Source: an uncultured Lachnospiraceae bacterium (GTDB lineage: Bacteria; Bacillota; Clostridia; Lachnospirales; Lachnospiraceae). From it: a stretch of 12,249 nucleotides of DNA. The notes below the pieces were generated by a model. It was not told where the DNA came from. It ran no database searches and was given only the letters and a program-made list of their open reading frames with translations. The stretch spans positions 1 through 12,249 of the forward strand of contig CAJUSQ010000092.1 in NCBI GenBank assembly GCA_910588885.1, given 5' to 3'. Position numbers and translations under genes: made by a program. Each line of letters begins with the position of its first letter. Positions within the stretch are counted from its first letter, which is position 1. Below are positions 5,415 to 12,249 of the stretch, piece after piece.

Positions 5415-6214
5415 AACGGTTTTTCCGGCGTTACATCGGATTTACCCGGTGTGCCATAGAGGAAAAAATGGCCTATAAGAAGGGATTCTTTTTTAACGGA
5501 ACCTCCCAGCTCATCAGCATATTCGGCTCCATTCTTTTATGGCGGGTGCTGTTCTTAGAGCAGAGCACCATCCAGGGCTACAACTGGGATCAGATGATCC
5601 TTTACGCTCTCATCACTTCCATGCTCAATGCCACCTTAAGCTTCAGCACGGAAATGAAGCTTTCCGGAAAAATCCGGGACGGTTCCGTGGCCAGCGATTT
5701 GACAAAGCCCATCGATTTTCAGAACATGTGTTTCTTTGAGGCTTTGGGCCAGTCCCTGGTGGAGGGCGGGAATGCGGCAGCAATCGTATTAATCATCGCG
5801 GTCCTTTTTACGGATCTGTCCCCTTACCTGTCGCCCCTGAACCTGCTGTTGTTTTTCTTTAGCGTGCTGCTGGCCTTTTTGTTAAAATTTTCACTGACCT
5901 ACATCGCCGGCTTATTGGGCTTTTTTACTTCCAACGGATACGGAATTGCCTATTTCCGCCAGGTTATCACCGACATTTTTTCCGGAGCAATGCTGCCCTT
6001 ATCCTTCTTTCCCCGGTGGTTCCAAGCCCTTTCCGGGGTGCTTCCCTTCCAGGCTTCCGTCTATCTTCCCACCCAGATTTTCCTGGGCCGGATTACCGGG
6101 GCCGAAGTGTTTCGGACGCTGGGGCTGCAGGTTCTCTGGGTCATCGCTATGTGGGTTTTGGGCAAAATCCTTTTCGGCTTTGCAGTCCGGAAGGTTACCA
6201 TACAAGGAGGTTGA
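5411..6214 (+). CDS. ABC-2 type exporter permease 1
   Basis: This 267-residue integral membrane protein has about six hydrophobic segments, near residues 31-49, 60-78, 120-134, 143-172, 185-200 and 235-258. The cytoplasmic loop KIRDGSVASDLTKPID (87-102) matches the conserved loop of the COG4587/ABC2_membrane_6 family, where it probably contacts the ATPase. It is translationally coupled to the ATPase by a 4-base ATGA overlap. It probably forms a heterodimeric channel with the next product. The transported compound cannot be deduced from sequence. Confidence 0.88.
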   Translation: MKRFFRRYIGFTRCAIEEKMAYKKGFFFNGTSQLISIFGSILLWRVLFLEQSTIQGYNWDQMILYALITSMLNATLSFSTEMKLSGKIRDGSVASDLTKPIDFQNMCFFEALGQSLVEGGNAAAIVLIIAVLFTDLSPYLSPLNLLLFFFSVLLAFLLKFSLTYIAGLLGFFTSNGYGIAYFRQVITDIFSGAMLPLSFFPRWFQALSGVLPFQASVYLPTQIFLGRITGAEVFRTLGLQVLWVIAMWVLGKILFGFAVRKVTIQGG

Positions 6215-6217
6215 GCC

Positions 6218-6994
6218 ATGCGGAGTATTCGATTATTTTTTCATATGATGTCGGCCAATTTAAGAGGGATGATGGCTTTTAAAGCGGACTTTTACATTAC
6301 GGTTTTCTCCGGGCTTCTGTCCCAGACCATCGGGCTTTTGTTCCTCCATGTGCTGTTTTTGAACATCCCGTCCATTGCAGGGTGGACGGTCTACGAGGTG
6401 ACGGTGCTGTACGGATATATGTTTTTCGGGGAGGGGATTATGACACTATTTTTCCAGGGCACCAACGGCCTGTGGCGCCAGGCCCGGCTGGGCACTCTGG
6501 ATCAGTACCTGACACGGCCTCTTTCCATGGAACTGCAGATCTGCAGCGCCAACATCAACCTGGCCGGAGCGGGAACCGGGACTACCGGGCTGATCATAAT
6601 GTTCTATTCCTTCCGAAAGCTTGGAATCGTCTTCGATCCTTTCAAAACCGGGCTGCTGCTCCTTAGCCTGGTCTTGGGATGCATCATCCGGGTCAACATC
6701 AACTTCGGCTCCAGCGCCGCGGGGATGCTGACCGACGGGGGCGTCAAAGGAGTCGTCGAGGACTTGTATGAGGCCGGGAAATATCCCCTGGAAATCTATC
6801 CGAAAGTGTTCCGGCTGGTGATCCTGACGTTGGTTCCTTACGCGGCCATCAGCTATGTGCCGGCATCGGTGCTTCTGGGAAAACAGCCCCTTGGCTATTT
6901 CCTGATCCTTCCGGCGGCGACAGCCCTCAGCGTGGCGATGCGAAAGCTTTTGTTCTGGCTGGCGATGCGAAAGTATGAGGGGGCTGGGAATTAA
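6218..6994 (+). CDS. ABC-2 type exporter permease 2
   Basis: This 258-residue membrane protein is the partner permease of the COG3694 type. It has hydrophobic segments around residues 28-50, 60-80, 116-132, 143-170, 198-220 and 225-245. The loop RLGTLDQYLTRPLS (90-103) parallels the conserved loop of permease 1, and KYPLEIYP (188-195) is typical of this permease group. AAGGAGG (6204-6210) sits seven bases before the ATG and overlaps the end of the previous gene, so translation is coupled. The stop TAA (6992-6994) interlocks with the stop of the opposing gene, leaving no space for a terminator after the operon. Confidence 0.88.
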   Translation: MRSIRLFFHMMSANLRGMMAFKADFYITVFSGLLSQTIGLLFLHVLFLNIPSIAGWTVYEVTVLYGYMFFGEGIMTLFFQGTNGLWRQARLGTLDQYLTRPLSMELQICSANINLAGAGTGTTGLIIMFYSFRKLGIVFDPFKTGLLLLSLVLGCIIRVNINFGSSAAGMLTDGGVKGVVEDLYEAGKYPLEIYPKVFRLVILTLVPYAAISYVPASVLLGKQPLGYFLILPAATALSVAMRKLLFWLAMRKYEGAGN

Positions 6995-8682
6995 GCTTTC
7001 CCCACCATGCACTCCTTCCGGCAGAAGCAGATCCCGTATTGATCCACCCGGGGATAGCCCTCGGCCTTCAGTTCCTGTTCGTACTGGTGTTCTGCTATCT
7101 GCCTTAAGGCTTCCCTGCAGGCTTCTTCCATTTGGGAAACGCTGTCCGCTACCTTCAATTCCAAAACCATGGCCCGCCCCCGGCGGATGGCCCGGGTCTT
7201 TAAGATCAGATCCGGACGGCCTGTGCCGCTTTCCCGGTTTGACACCACCCGGTATCCCGGCAGGTTGGAAAGAAGACCTGCCAGAAAGCCGTGGTAATAG
7301 TTTTCCGCGTAGTCAAAATAGCTGATGGTATCCAGCAGCTGTTCCGTGAGAAATTCTTCTGCCGCCAGGCAGTCTCCTTCCTCCAGGGCCCGAAGCAGGG
7401 GCTTTGTGTCCATCCCTTTTACTTTCCGGCCAAACCAGTTCCAAATACTGTTTCGGTAGACGGAACGGATTTCCTTATTGGGAATCGTCATCCGAACATA
7501 GGTATTTTCCCCGTCATATCTCTGCCCGCATTCCTTCAGATATCCGGTAAAAAACAGGAAGTTCCAGAGGTTTTCCGGGGATTCATGGATATCCCCGTAG
7601 GTAATCTCCTCGTGTACCGGCTTTTCAATGGTTCCATTGTCCATCAAACGCTCGATCTCTTCCCGGGTCCCTTCGTCCGCTTCCTCAATCAGCTCCCGGA
7701 CAATGCTGTTGGAGGAGGTGTTGGACCAGTAGGCTTTGGGAAAGGTATCTTTGCTGGCCGCCACATCATCGATATAATTTATAATACTCCAGGGATTGTA
7801 GATTTCCTGATTCCCGAAACGGTATCCGTCGTACCAGGCTTTCAAATCTTCATATTTTTCCGAAAGATTGTAGTAGGAAAGCATTTCCTCCACTTCTTGT
7901 TCCGTAAAGCCGAAGCTGCTGTCGAACTGGCCGTTTCGCAGGGAGTAAATTTTTAAATTATTCAGCCCCGTAAAAATACTTTCCTTACTGATCCGAAGGC
8001 AGCCCGTCACCGCCCCGAAGGCCAGGGCTTCGTTGGTCTTTAAGGCCGACTCAAACAACGACCGGATAAAGTCCGTCATCCGGCCGTAAAACCCTTTAAA
8101 ATAGGCGTTTTCCAGGGGCACATCATATTCGTCAATCAGGATAATCACATTTTTTCCGTGATAGCGGGCCAGGCATTCCGACAAAAATTTCAATGCTGTG
8201 GCATACTCGGAGGGTTCCGCCTGTTCCAGAAGAATCCGTTCATAACGCTCCCGGTCCCGTTTCGGCATCTCCCCTTCCAGCACATACACATGGCGCTGGT
8301 ATTCATGAATGATCTCATCCACAAGCCTGGCATAGGCCATATCATATTCCGGCTGCTTGGCGGATTTCAACGTCATTTTGATTACGGGATACTGCTGCTG
8401 GTGCTTCCCGTAGCTTTCCCCGCATTCCGCTATAGCCAGCTCCGAAAAAAGATAGGCATTGTCAATTTTTTCCCCTTTTTCCGTCCGCTCGTCCTCAAAA
8501 AAACGGCGCAGCATACTTAAGTTCAGGGTCTTTCCGAACCGCCGGGGCCTGGTGAACAGCATGACCTTTCCCCCGGTATCCAGAATTTCCCGGATCATCA
8601 GGGTTTTATCCACAAAATACAAATTTTTATCTATGAGTTCCTTGAAATCTTCATATCCGATGGGTATCGCTTTTTTGTTCAT
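6991..8682 (-). CDS. AAA-ATPase-like protein with C-terminal PD-(D/E)XK nuclease domain
   Basis: This 563-residue protein is of the AAA-ATPase_like/PDDEXK_9 type (PF09820 plus PF08011), often present in several copies in Clostridia and Bacteroidetes. The N-terminus NKKAIPIGYEDFKELID and RPRRFGKT (45-52, Walker A) are hallmarks. Walker B is ILIDEYD (181-187). The C-terminal nuclease-like fold shows GRPD (488-491) and LELK (507-510), matching the D...ExK catalytic pattern, so the site looks intact. I chose the start at 8680-8682 because the family begins there and AAGGGGG precedes it. The frame is open to 8871, but that part overlaps the helicase gene. It has its own promoter (8728-8756). Its biological role is not established; links to mobile DNA or defence are guesses. 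Confidence 0.88.
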   Translation of the reverse strand: MNKKAIPIGYEDFKELIDKNLYFVDKTLMIREILDTGGKVMLFTRPRRFGKTLNLSMLRRFFEDERTEKGEKIDNAYLFSELAIAECGESYGKHQQQYPVIKMTLKSAKQPEYDMAYARLVDEIIHEYQRHVYVLEGEMPKRDRERYERILLEQAEPSEYATALKFLSECLARYHGKNVIILIDEYDVPLENAYFKGFYGRMTDFIRSLFESALKTNEALAFGAVTGCLRISKESIFTGLNNLKIYSLRNGQFDSSFGFTEQEVEEMLSYYNLSEKYEDLKAWYDGYRFGNQEIYNPWSIINYIDDVAASKDTFPKAYWSNTSSNSIVRELIEEADEGTREEIERLMDNGTIEKPVHEEITYGDIHESPENLWNFLFFTGYLKECGQRYDGENTYVRMTIPNKEIRSVYRNSIWNWFGRKVKGMDTKPLLRALEEGDCLAAEEFLTEQLLDTISYFDYAENYYHGFLAGLLSNLPGYRVVSNRESGTGRPDLILKTRAIRRGRAMVLELKVADSVSQMEEACREALRQIAEHQYEQELKAEGYPRVDQYGICFCRKECMVGKA

Positions 8683-8696
8683 TTTACTGCCCCCTT

Positions 8697-8715
8697 TCTC
8701 TGCCGGATGCAGAGA
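8697..8715 (-). promoter_or_regulatory. short hairpin abutting the AAA-ATPase ribosome binding site
   Basis: TCTCTGC (8697-8703) pairs perfectly with GCAGAGA (8709-8715) around a 5-base loop. In the mRNA the stem ends at the first bases of AAGGGGG (8691-8697), so it could limit ribosome access. It lies within the roughly 40-base leader after the promoter. Confidence 0.3.
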
Positions 8716-8727
8716 GATTCTGCTTAT

Positions 8728-8756
8728 AGTATATCGGAAATGGGACGGAATCTCAA
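8728..8756 (-). promoter_or_regulatory. promoter of the AAA-ATPase/nuclease gene
   Basis: On the minus strand TTGAGA (8751-8756) and TATACT (8728-8733) are separated by exactly 17 bases. The predicted start, near 8721, is about 39 bases before the ATG at 8682. The gene is therefore probably transcribed independently of the helicase. No terminator hairpin is visible after the helicase stop, so readthrough is also possible. Confidence 0.7.
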
Positions 8757-8798
8757 GAATTGCTTTTGGGATTCTGATTTGCTGTCTTTTGGCAAGCC

Positions 8799-11201
8799 CT
8801 ATTTTAGCTCCCAAAACGCCTTTAGCTGCCCTTCCGCCGTTTCCAGCCTGCACATCTGAAAATTTTCCCATTCCCGGGGAAACAGCCGTCTGTAATCCCC
8901 CTGCAGAAATCGTTCGTCCAGCAGAAGGATGACGCCCCGGTCCGCTGCGGTCCGGATGACCCGCCCGGCGCTTTGCATGACCTTATTCATTCCCGGGTAG
9001 CGGAACGCATAGTCAAAACCGCCGCCGCCCTTTGCATCGTAATATTTTTTCAGAATCTCCCGTTCATTGCTGATTTGCGGCAATCCGGTCCCTACAATGG
9101 CGGCTCCGATCAGCTGTTCGTTTTTTAAATCAATCCCCTCCGAAAAGATACCGCCCATTACGCAGAACCCCACCAGGGAACCTGTCCGTTCCATCCCAAA
9201 GGCTTCTAAAAATTTCTCCCGCTCCCGTTCCTCCATGCCTGGCTTTTGTACCAAAATTTCCGCCTTTTTCCATTCCTCCGGCTCTGACGGTACCTCTTCG
9301 GATTCACCGGGAACTTCCGCAAGCGCCCAAATTCCCTGCTCCAGGCAGGCGTCCAGCACCTGTTCCAACAGCTTATAAGAGGGAAAAAAAACCATGTAGT
9401 TCCCGGCTCTGGCCTGGACCATCTGCCGGATATATCCGGCAATCCGCCCAAATTCCGTCCGGTTTCTCCGGGTATATTTGCTGCTCACGTCGTTGGCCAC
9501 CAAAACAAGGCTCTGTTCCCGGGAAAACACGGTCTGGGCATAGACGGCATAATTGTCCTCCCGGGTGCTTAACAGCCCCTTATAATACTGAATCGGAAGC
9601 AGGGTTGCAGAGAAAAACACGGTGCTCCGTCCTTTGTTCAGACATTCCTGCAGGTTGACCGAAGGGTCTACGCAGTACAGCTTCAGCATAAACCTGCCGT
9701 CCTCTTCGTGCTGGCTGTAGATCACATAATGGTCGTCCAATCGGTCATACATATTCAGGAAGTGGCGCAGTTCCATGTAAAAATCCAGGACTTTCTTTTT
9801 TTCCGGAAACTCTATATTTTTTTGCAAAAATTCATCCAGGGCGGAACCCAGGTTCATCAGGCCGTAAATCAAAGGGCCGATGTTGTCCAATTCCTGATAC
9901 TGCTCGCATTCCCGTTTCATTTCCAGCAAACATTTATTGCAGGTATTCAGATTCCCAAGGACTTTTCCGGTATGCGGCTTTAACAGTTTTTTCATTTCCA
10001 AAAAAGATTCCTTATAAAGGACGGCGCTGTACATCTCCCGGCCCCGCTCCACCAGATTGTGGGCTTCGTCTACCAGGAAAATATAATCCCCTTTGATCCC
10101 CTCCGAAAAAAAACGTTTCAGATAGACATTCGGGTCAAAAACATAGTTGTAATCACAGATGATATTATCCATCCAAAGGGAGGTATCCAGACATAGTTCA
10201 AAGGGACAGACGCAGAAACGCTCCGCCTGATTTAATAAAACTTCCCGGGTCATATCCTTTTCCCGGGAAATCAGGTCAAATACGGCGTCGTTGACCCGGT
10301 CATAATGGCCCTTGGCATAGGGGCAATGCACCGGATTGCAGTCCATTTCCGAACAAAGGCACAGCTTTTCCTTGGCGGTAATCGTCAGCACGCTTCCCCG
10401 GTAGCCCCGCTGCCGCATCAGGTCAAAAGCTTCCCTGGCCACCGTCCTGGTAATGGTTTTTGCCGTCAGATAAAAAATTTTCTCTCCCAGTCCCTCCCCC
10501 ACGGCCCGGATTCCGGGAAATATGGTGGAAATGGTTTTTCCCGTCCCGGTAGGCGCCTGGATAAACAAAATTTTCCCCCGGCGGATCGTCCGGTAAACGC
10601 CTGCGGCCAAATCCTTTTGCCCTTCCCGGTAGGGAAACGGAAACTGCAGGTCCTGAATCGACGCCTGACGCTCCAGGCGGGCCTGAAACTGAAAATCCGC
10701 CCATTTTCGGTAAGCCACAACTAACTCCTGAAACCAGCGTTCCAGCTGGTCCATTGAAAGGTCTTCGTGAAAATATCGGATTTCCTCGGTGTCCAGGTTG
10801 CAGTAGGTGAGCCGGATCCCAATCCGGGCAAGGCCGGCCGGCTGGCCGTACAGGAACCCATAGCATTTTGCCTGGGCCAAATGGACCTCTGCCGGTTCCT
10901 GTAGCAGGTGTACATCCTGGTAAATCCCCTTGATTTCGTCAATGGTGACCTGGTTTTCTTCTATTATAATGCCGTCTGCCCTTCCTTCAATCACCAGGGT
11001 GTAGTCCTCATATTCCAGTTCCAGCTTCAAAGGGACCTCCGCGTGATAAGAGGCTCCCATCCGGCGCTGAATCTTCCGGTGAATCCGGCTGCCCTCCTGC
11101 ATGGCTTCCTTCTGGGCCATCCGCCCCCTGCGGTTATCAATATCCCCGGAACGGAGTATGAATTCCACCAAATTCCGTACCGAAATCTTTACCTGCTCCA
11201 T
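8799..11201 (-). CDS. XPD/DinG-type DNA helicase with N-terminal Cas4/RecB-like nuclease domain
   Basis: This 800-residue superfamily 2 DNA helicase is fused to a nuclease domain. N-terminal PD-(D/E)XK features are GSRIH (37-41), EGRADG (72-77), DEIKG (88-92) and a Gln motif in HLAQAKCYG (107-115). Helicase motifs are APTGTGKT (216-223), DEAH (378-381) and QSAGRVIR (743-750). Eight cysteines between Walker A and DEAH (281, 283, 288, 293, 330, 332, 337, 349) could supply the four ligands of an XPD-type 4Fe-4S cluster. I chose ATG 11199-11201 because GGGAG lies six bases upstream and KISVRNLVEFILRSGDID is how family members begin. The frame opens earlier (11333), but that part is Arg-rich repeat DNA. 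Processing of branched or damaged DNA is the likely role. Confidence 0.88.
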   Translation of the reverse strand: MEQVKISVRNLVEFILRSGDIDNRRGRMAQKEAMQEGSRIHRKIQRRMGASYHAEVPLKLELEYEDYTLVIEGRADGIIIEENQVTIDEIKGIYQDVHLLQEPAEVHLAQAKCYGFLYGQPAGLARIGIRLTYCNLDTEEIRYFHEDLSMDQLERWFQELVVAYRKWADFQFQARLERQASIQDLQFPFPYREGQKDLAAGVYRTIRRGKILFIQAPTGTGKTISTIFPGIRAVGEGLGEKIFYLTAKTITRTVAREAFDLMRQRGYRGSVLTITAKEKLCLCSEMDCNPVHCPYAKGHYDRVNDAVFDLISREKDMTREVLLNQAERFCVCPFELCLDTSLWMDNIICDYNYVFDPNVYLKRFFSEGIKGDYIFLVDEAHNLVERGREMYSAVLYKESFLEMKKLLKPHTGKVLGNLNTCNKCLLEMKRECEQYQELDNIGPLIYGLMNLGSALDEFLQKNIEFPEKKKVLDFYMELRHFLNMYDRLDDHYVIYSQHEEDGRFMLKLYCVDPSVNLQECLNKGRSTVFFSATLLPIQYYKGLLSTREDNYAVYAQTVFSREQSLVLVANDVSSKYTRRNRTEFGRIAGYIRQMVQARAGNYMVFFPSYKLLEQVLDACLEQGIWALAEVPGESEEVPSEPEEWKKAEILVQKPGMEEREREKFLEAFGMERTGSLVGFCVMGGIFSEGIDLKNEQLIGAAIVGTGLPQISNEREILKKYYDAKGGGGFDYAFRYPGMNKVMQSAGRVIRTAADRGVILLLDERFLQGDYRRLFPREWENFQMCRLETAEGQLKAFWELK

Positions 11202-11240
11202 ATCCTTCTCCCGATTTAGAAACCAAAAAATTAATTCCTG

Positions 11241-11267
11241 ATTATATTTTCGCTCCATTTTGCCCAA
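11241..11267 (-). promoter_or_regulatory. likely promoter of the helicase gene
   Basis: On the minus strand a perfect TATAAT (11241-11246) stands 39 bases before the chosen helicase start. The best -35 candidate is TTGGGC (11262-11267) at a short 15-base spacing, and it lies inside the first 29-nt repeat. The -10 is convincing, the -35 weak, so an activator or a non-standard spacing may be involved. Confidence 0.45.
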
Positions 11268-11364
11268 TTGGCTTCGTTCCGCCTTACGGTTTTGCCCTGC
11301 CCGATTAATTCGATTCCGCCTCACGGTCTTCATTCTGCCCGATCGGCTCCGTTCCGCCCTACGG
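11261..11364. repeat. three degenerate 29-nt direct repeats
   Basis: Three units of exactly 29 bases lie at 11261-11289, 11298-11326 and 11336-11364, separated by 8 and 9 bases. All begin TGCCC, share TTCCGCC at unit positions 17-23 and end ACGG. Units 1 and 3 agree at 25 of 29 positions; unit 2 agrees with either at 21. Units 1 and 3 carry 8-base palindromes, CCAATTGG and CCGATCGG, that differ by paired changes. The cluster covers the last metH codons and the helicase promoter region. The spacers are far too short for a CRISPR array. Confidence 0.75.
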
Positions 11365-12249
11365 TTTTTGCTCTGTCAGTTGCCGTACCAATTCCACGGC
11401 TTCTACCGCGTCTTTGGAATAGCCGTCCGCTCCGATCTCTTCGGCGTATCCCTGGGTTACGGCAGCGCCGCCTACAATGACCTTCACCGGAAGCTTTTGC
11501 TCCCGTACGGCCCCAATCACCTCTTTCATATAGCTCATGGTGGTGGTCATAAGGGCGGACAGCCCGATTACATCCGCCTGATATTCCCGGGCCGCAGCCA
11601 AAATCCGTTCCTTCCCCACATCTTTTCCCAAATCAATCACCCGAAAGCCATAATTTCTCATCATCATAGCCACCAGGTTCTTGCCGATGTCATGGATATC
11701 CCCTTTCACCGTGGCAATTACCACCGTAGGGCCGTTCTTTCCCTGCCGCTGCTCTTTCAGGGCCGGTTCCAGCTCCGCCACTGCTGCTTCCATGGCTTTC
11801 GCGCTTACAATCAGCTGTGGCAGAAAAAACTTCTGCTGATTAAACAGCTCACCCACTTCTCCGATAGCAGGAATTAAAACCTGATTTAATAAATAAAAGG
11901 CGTCCTGGCCCGCATCTAATGCCTGGGACACATGAAGCTTTCCCTGTCCGGCCTTCCCCTTTAAGATATCCTGGCGGATTTGCTCCGTCAAAAGCAGGGC
12001 ATCCGCCGTTCGACTCCGGGATTCCTCCGGGCTTCCTTTCCCATCCGGCTGCAAATTCCCCGGTTGACCTGCCCCTTCTTTGCTTCCGCTGTATTCCACA
12101 TACCGTAAGGCTCCCTGTTCCTTGCCCAGCAGCAGATCCGCCGCTAGGCTGCTGCGCACAAACAGCTCCTGGGCCGGGTTTGCAATGGCCATGGTAAGGC
12201 CCCGTTCCATGGCCATTGCCAGGAATACACTGTTTACATAGCTTCTGTC
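11359..12249 (-). CDS. metH: cobalamin-dependent methionine synthase, C-terminal part (5' end off window)
   Basis: The frame is open to the right edge; 296 residues are visible. They start within the end of the pterin (methyl-tetrahydrofolate) binding domain (YVNSVFLAMAMERGLTMA). After a long polar linker (visible residues about 51-85) comes the four-helix cap domain (DAFYLLNQVLIPAIGEVGEL), then the Rossmann-like B12 domain with GDIHDIGKN (His at visible residue 186 is the lower cobalt ligand), SAL (231-233) and GG (260-261). It transfers the methyl group of methyl-tetrahydrofolate via cobalamin to homocysteine. The protein ends right after the B12 domain, so the SAM-binding reactivation domain of E. 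coli MetH is absent, as in many Clostridia. A corrinoid methyltransferase other than MetH is possible, because the homocysteine domain is outside the window. Confidence 0.85.
   Translation of the reverse strand, partial: DRSYVNSVFLAMAMERGLTMAIANPAQELFVRSSLAADLLLGKEQGALRYVEYSGSKEGAGQPGNLQPDGKGSPEESRSRTADALLLTEQIRQDILKGKAGQGKLHVSQALDAGQDAFYLLNQVLIPAIGEVGELFNQQKFFLPQLIVSAKAMEAAVAELEPALKEQRQGKNGPTVVIATVKGDIHDIGKNLVAMMMRNYGFRVIDLGKDVGKERILAAAREYQADVIGLSALMTTTMSYMKEVIGAVREQKLPVKVIVGGAAVTQGYAEEIGADGYSKDAVEAVELVRQLTEQKP

Noticed and set aside
7291..7956. Plus-strand 221-codon frame opposite the AAA-ATPase gene
   Set aside because: It is the complement of conserved ATPase/nuclease sequence and shows no domain of its own.
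8683..8798. Terminator after the helicase gene
   Set aside because: No stem with a following T-run on the minus strand; the interval holds only the AAA-ATPase promoter and a short hairpin at its ribosome binding site.
8683..8871. Longer N-terminus of the AAA-ATPase (63 more residues)
   Set aside because: It would overlap the helicase gene and include the promoter; the family N-terminus and a ribosome binding site mark the start at 8682.
11202..11333. Longer N-terminus of the helicase (44 more residues)
   Set aside because: The extra part is Arg-rich translation of the repeat DNA, lacks a well-spaced ribosome binding site, and family members begin at the KISVRNLVEF region.
11261..11364. CRISPR array
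   Set aside because: The units are 29 bases long but degenerate, there are only three, and the gaps are 8-9 bases, too short for spacers. No cas gene cluster is near; the Cas4-like domain is part of the helicase.
11260..11877. Plus-strand 205-codon frame opposite metH
   Set aside because: It lies antisense to well-supported methionine synthase motifs, has no matching ribosome binding site, and its composition is that of a shadow frame.

Overview
The window looks like chromosomal DNA of an anaerobic Clostridia, most likely a Lachnospiraceae. The grounds are strong AGGAGG-type ribosome binding sites, a ferredoxin-dependent 2-oxoacid oxidoreductase, a cobalamin methionine synthase that ends right after its B12 domain, and ABC, AAA-ATPase and helicase families typical of that group. 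The organism call is inference; there is no rRNA or other marker in the window.

Layout. (1) Positions 1-513: the 5' end of a small AT-richer hypothetical gene on the minus strand that runs off the window, an overlapping open frame that may be the tail of a broken gene, and a strong hairpin behind the next operon. (2) 514-3971, minus strand: a five-gene operon transcribed right to left, made of a P-loop ATPase followed by the delta (ferredoxin), alpha, beta and gamma subunits of a 2-oxoacid:ferredoxin oxidoreductase of the Vor/Kor type. It has a clear extended -10 promoter at 4028-4055. (3) 3972-4412: a divergent regulatory region. It holds that promoter, a minus-strand intrinsic terminator with an 8-T tract, a 22-codon open frame that runs through the terminator, more stem-loops, a C10 tract, a repeated AAAATTGT motif, and the probable plus-strand promoter of the next operon. 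(4) 4413-6994, plus strand: a complete three-gene ABC-2 type exporter (one ATPase, two permeases) of unknown substrate. (5) 6991-8682 and 8799-11201, minus strand: an AAA-ATPase/PD-(D/E)XK protein, then a large XPD/DinG-type helicase with an N-terminal Cas4/RecB-like nuclease domain, each with its own likely promoter. (6) 11261-11364: three degenerate 29-nt repeats. (7) 11359-12249: the 3' part of a metH-type methionine synthase.

How it fits together. The oxidoreductase operon carries out CoA-dependent oxidative decarboxylation of 2-oxoacids, or the reverse, with electrons passing to ferredoxin. The P-loop ATPase is first in that operon and probably serves the complex. The exporter and the two DNA-related proteins look functionally separate. 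The least explained parts are the structured segment at 4075-4182 upstream of the oxidoreductase operon and the repeat cluster between metH and the helicase.
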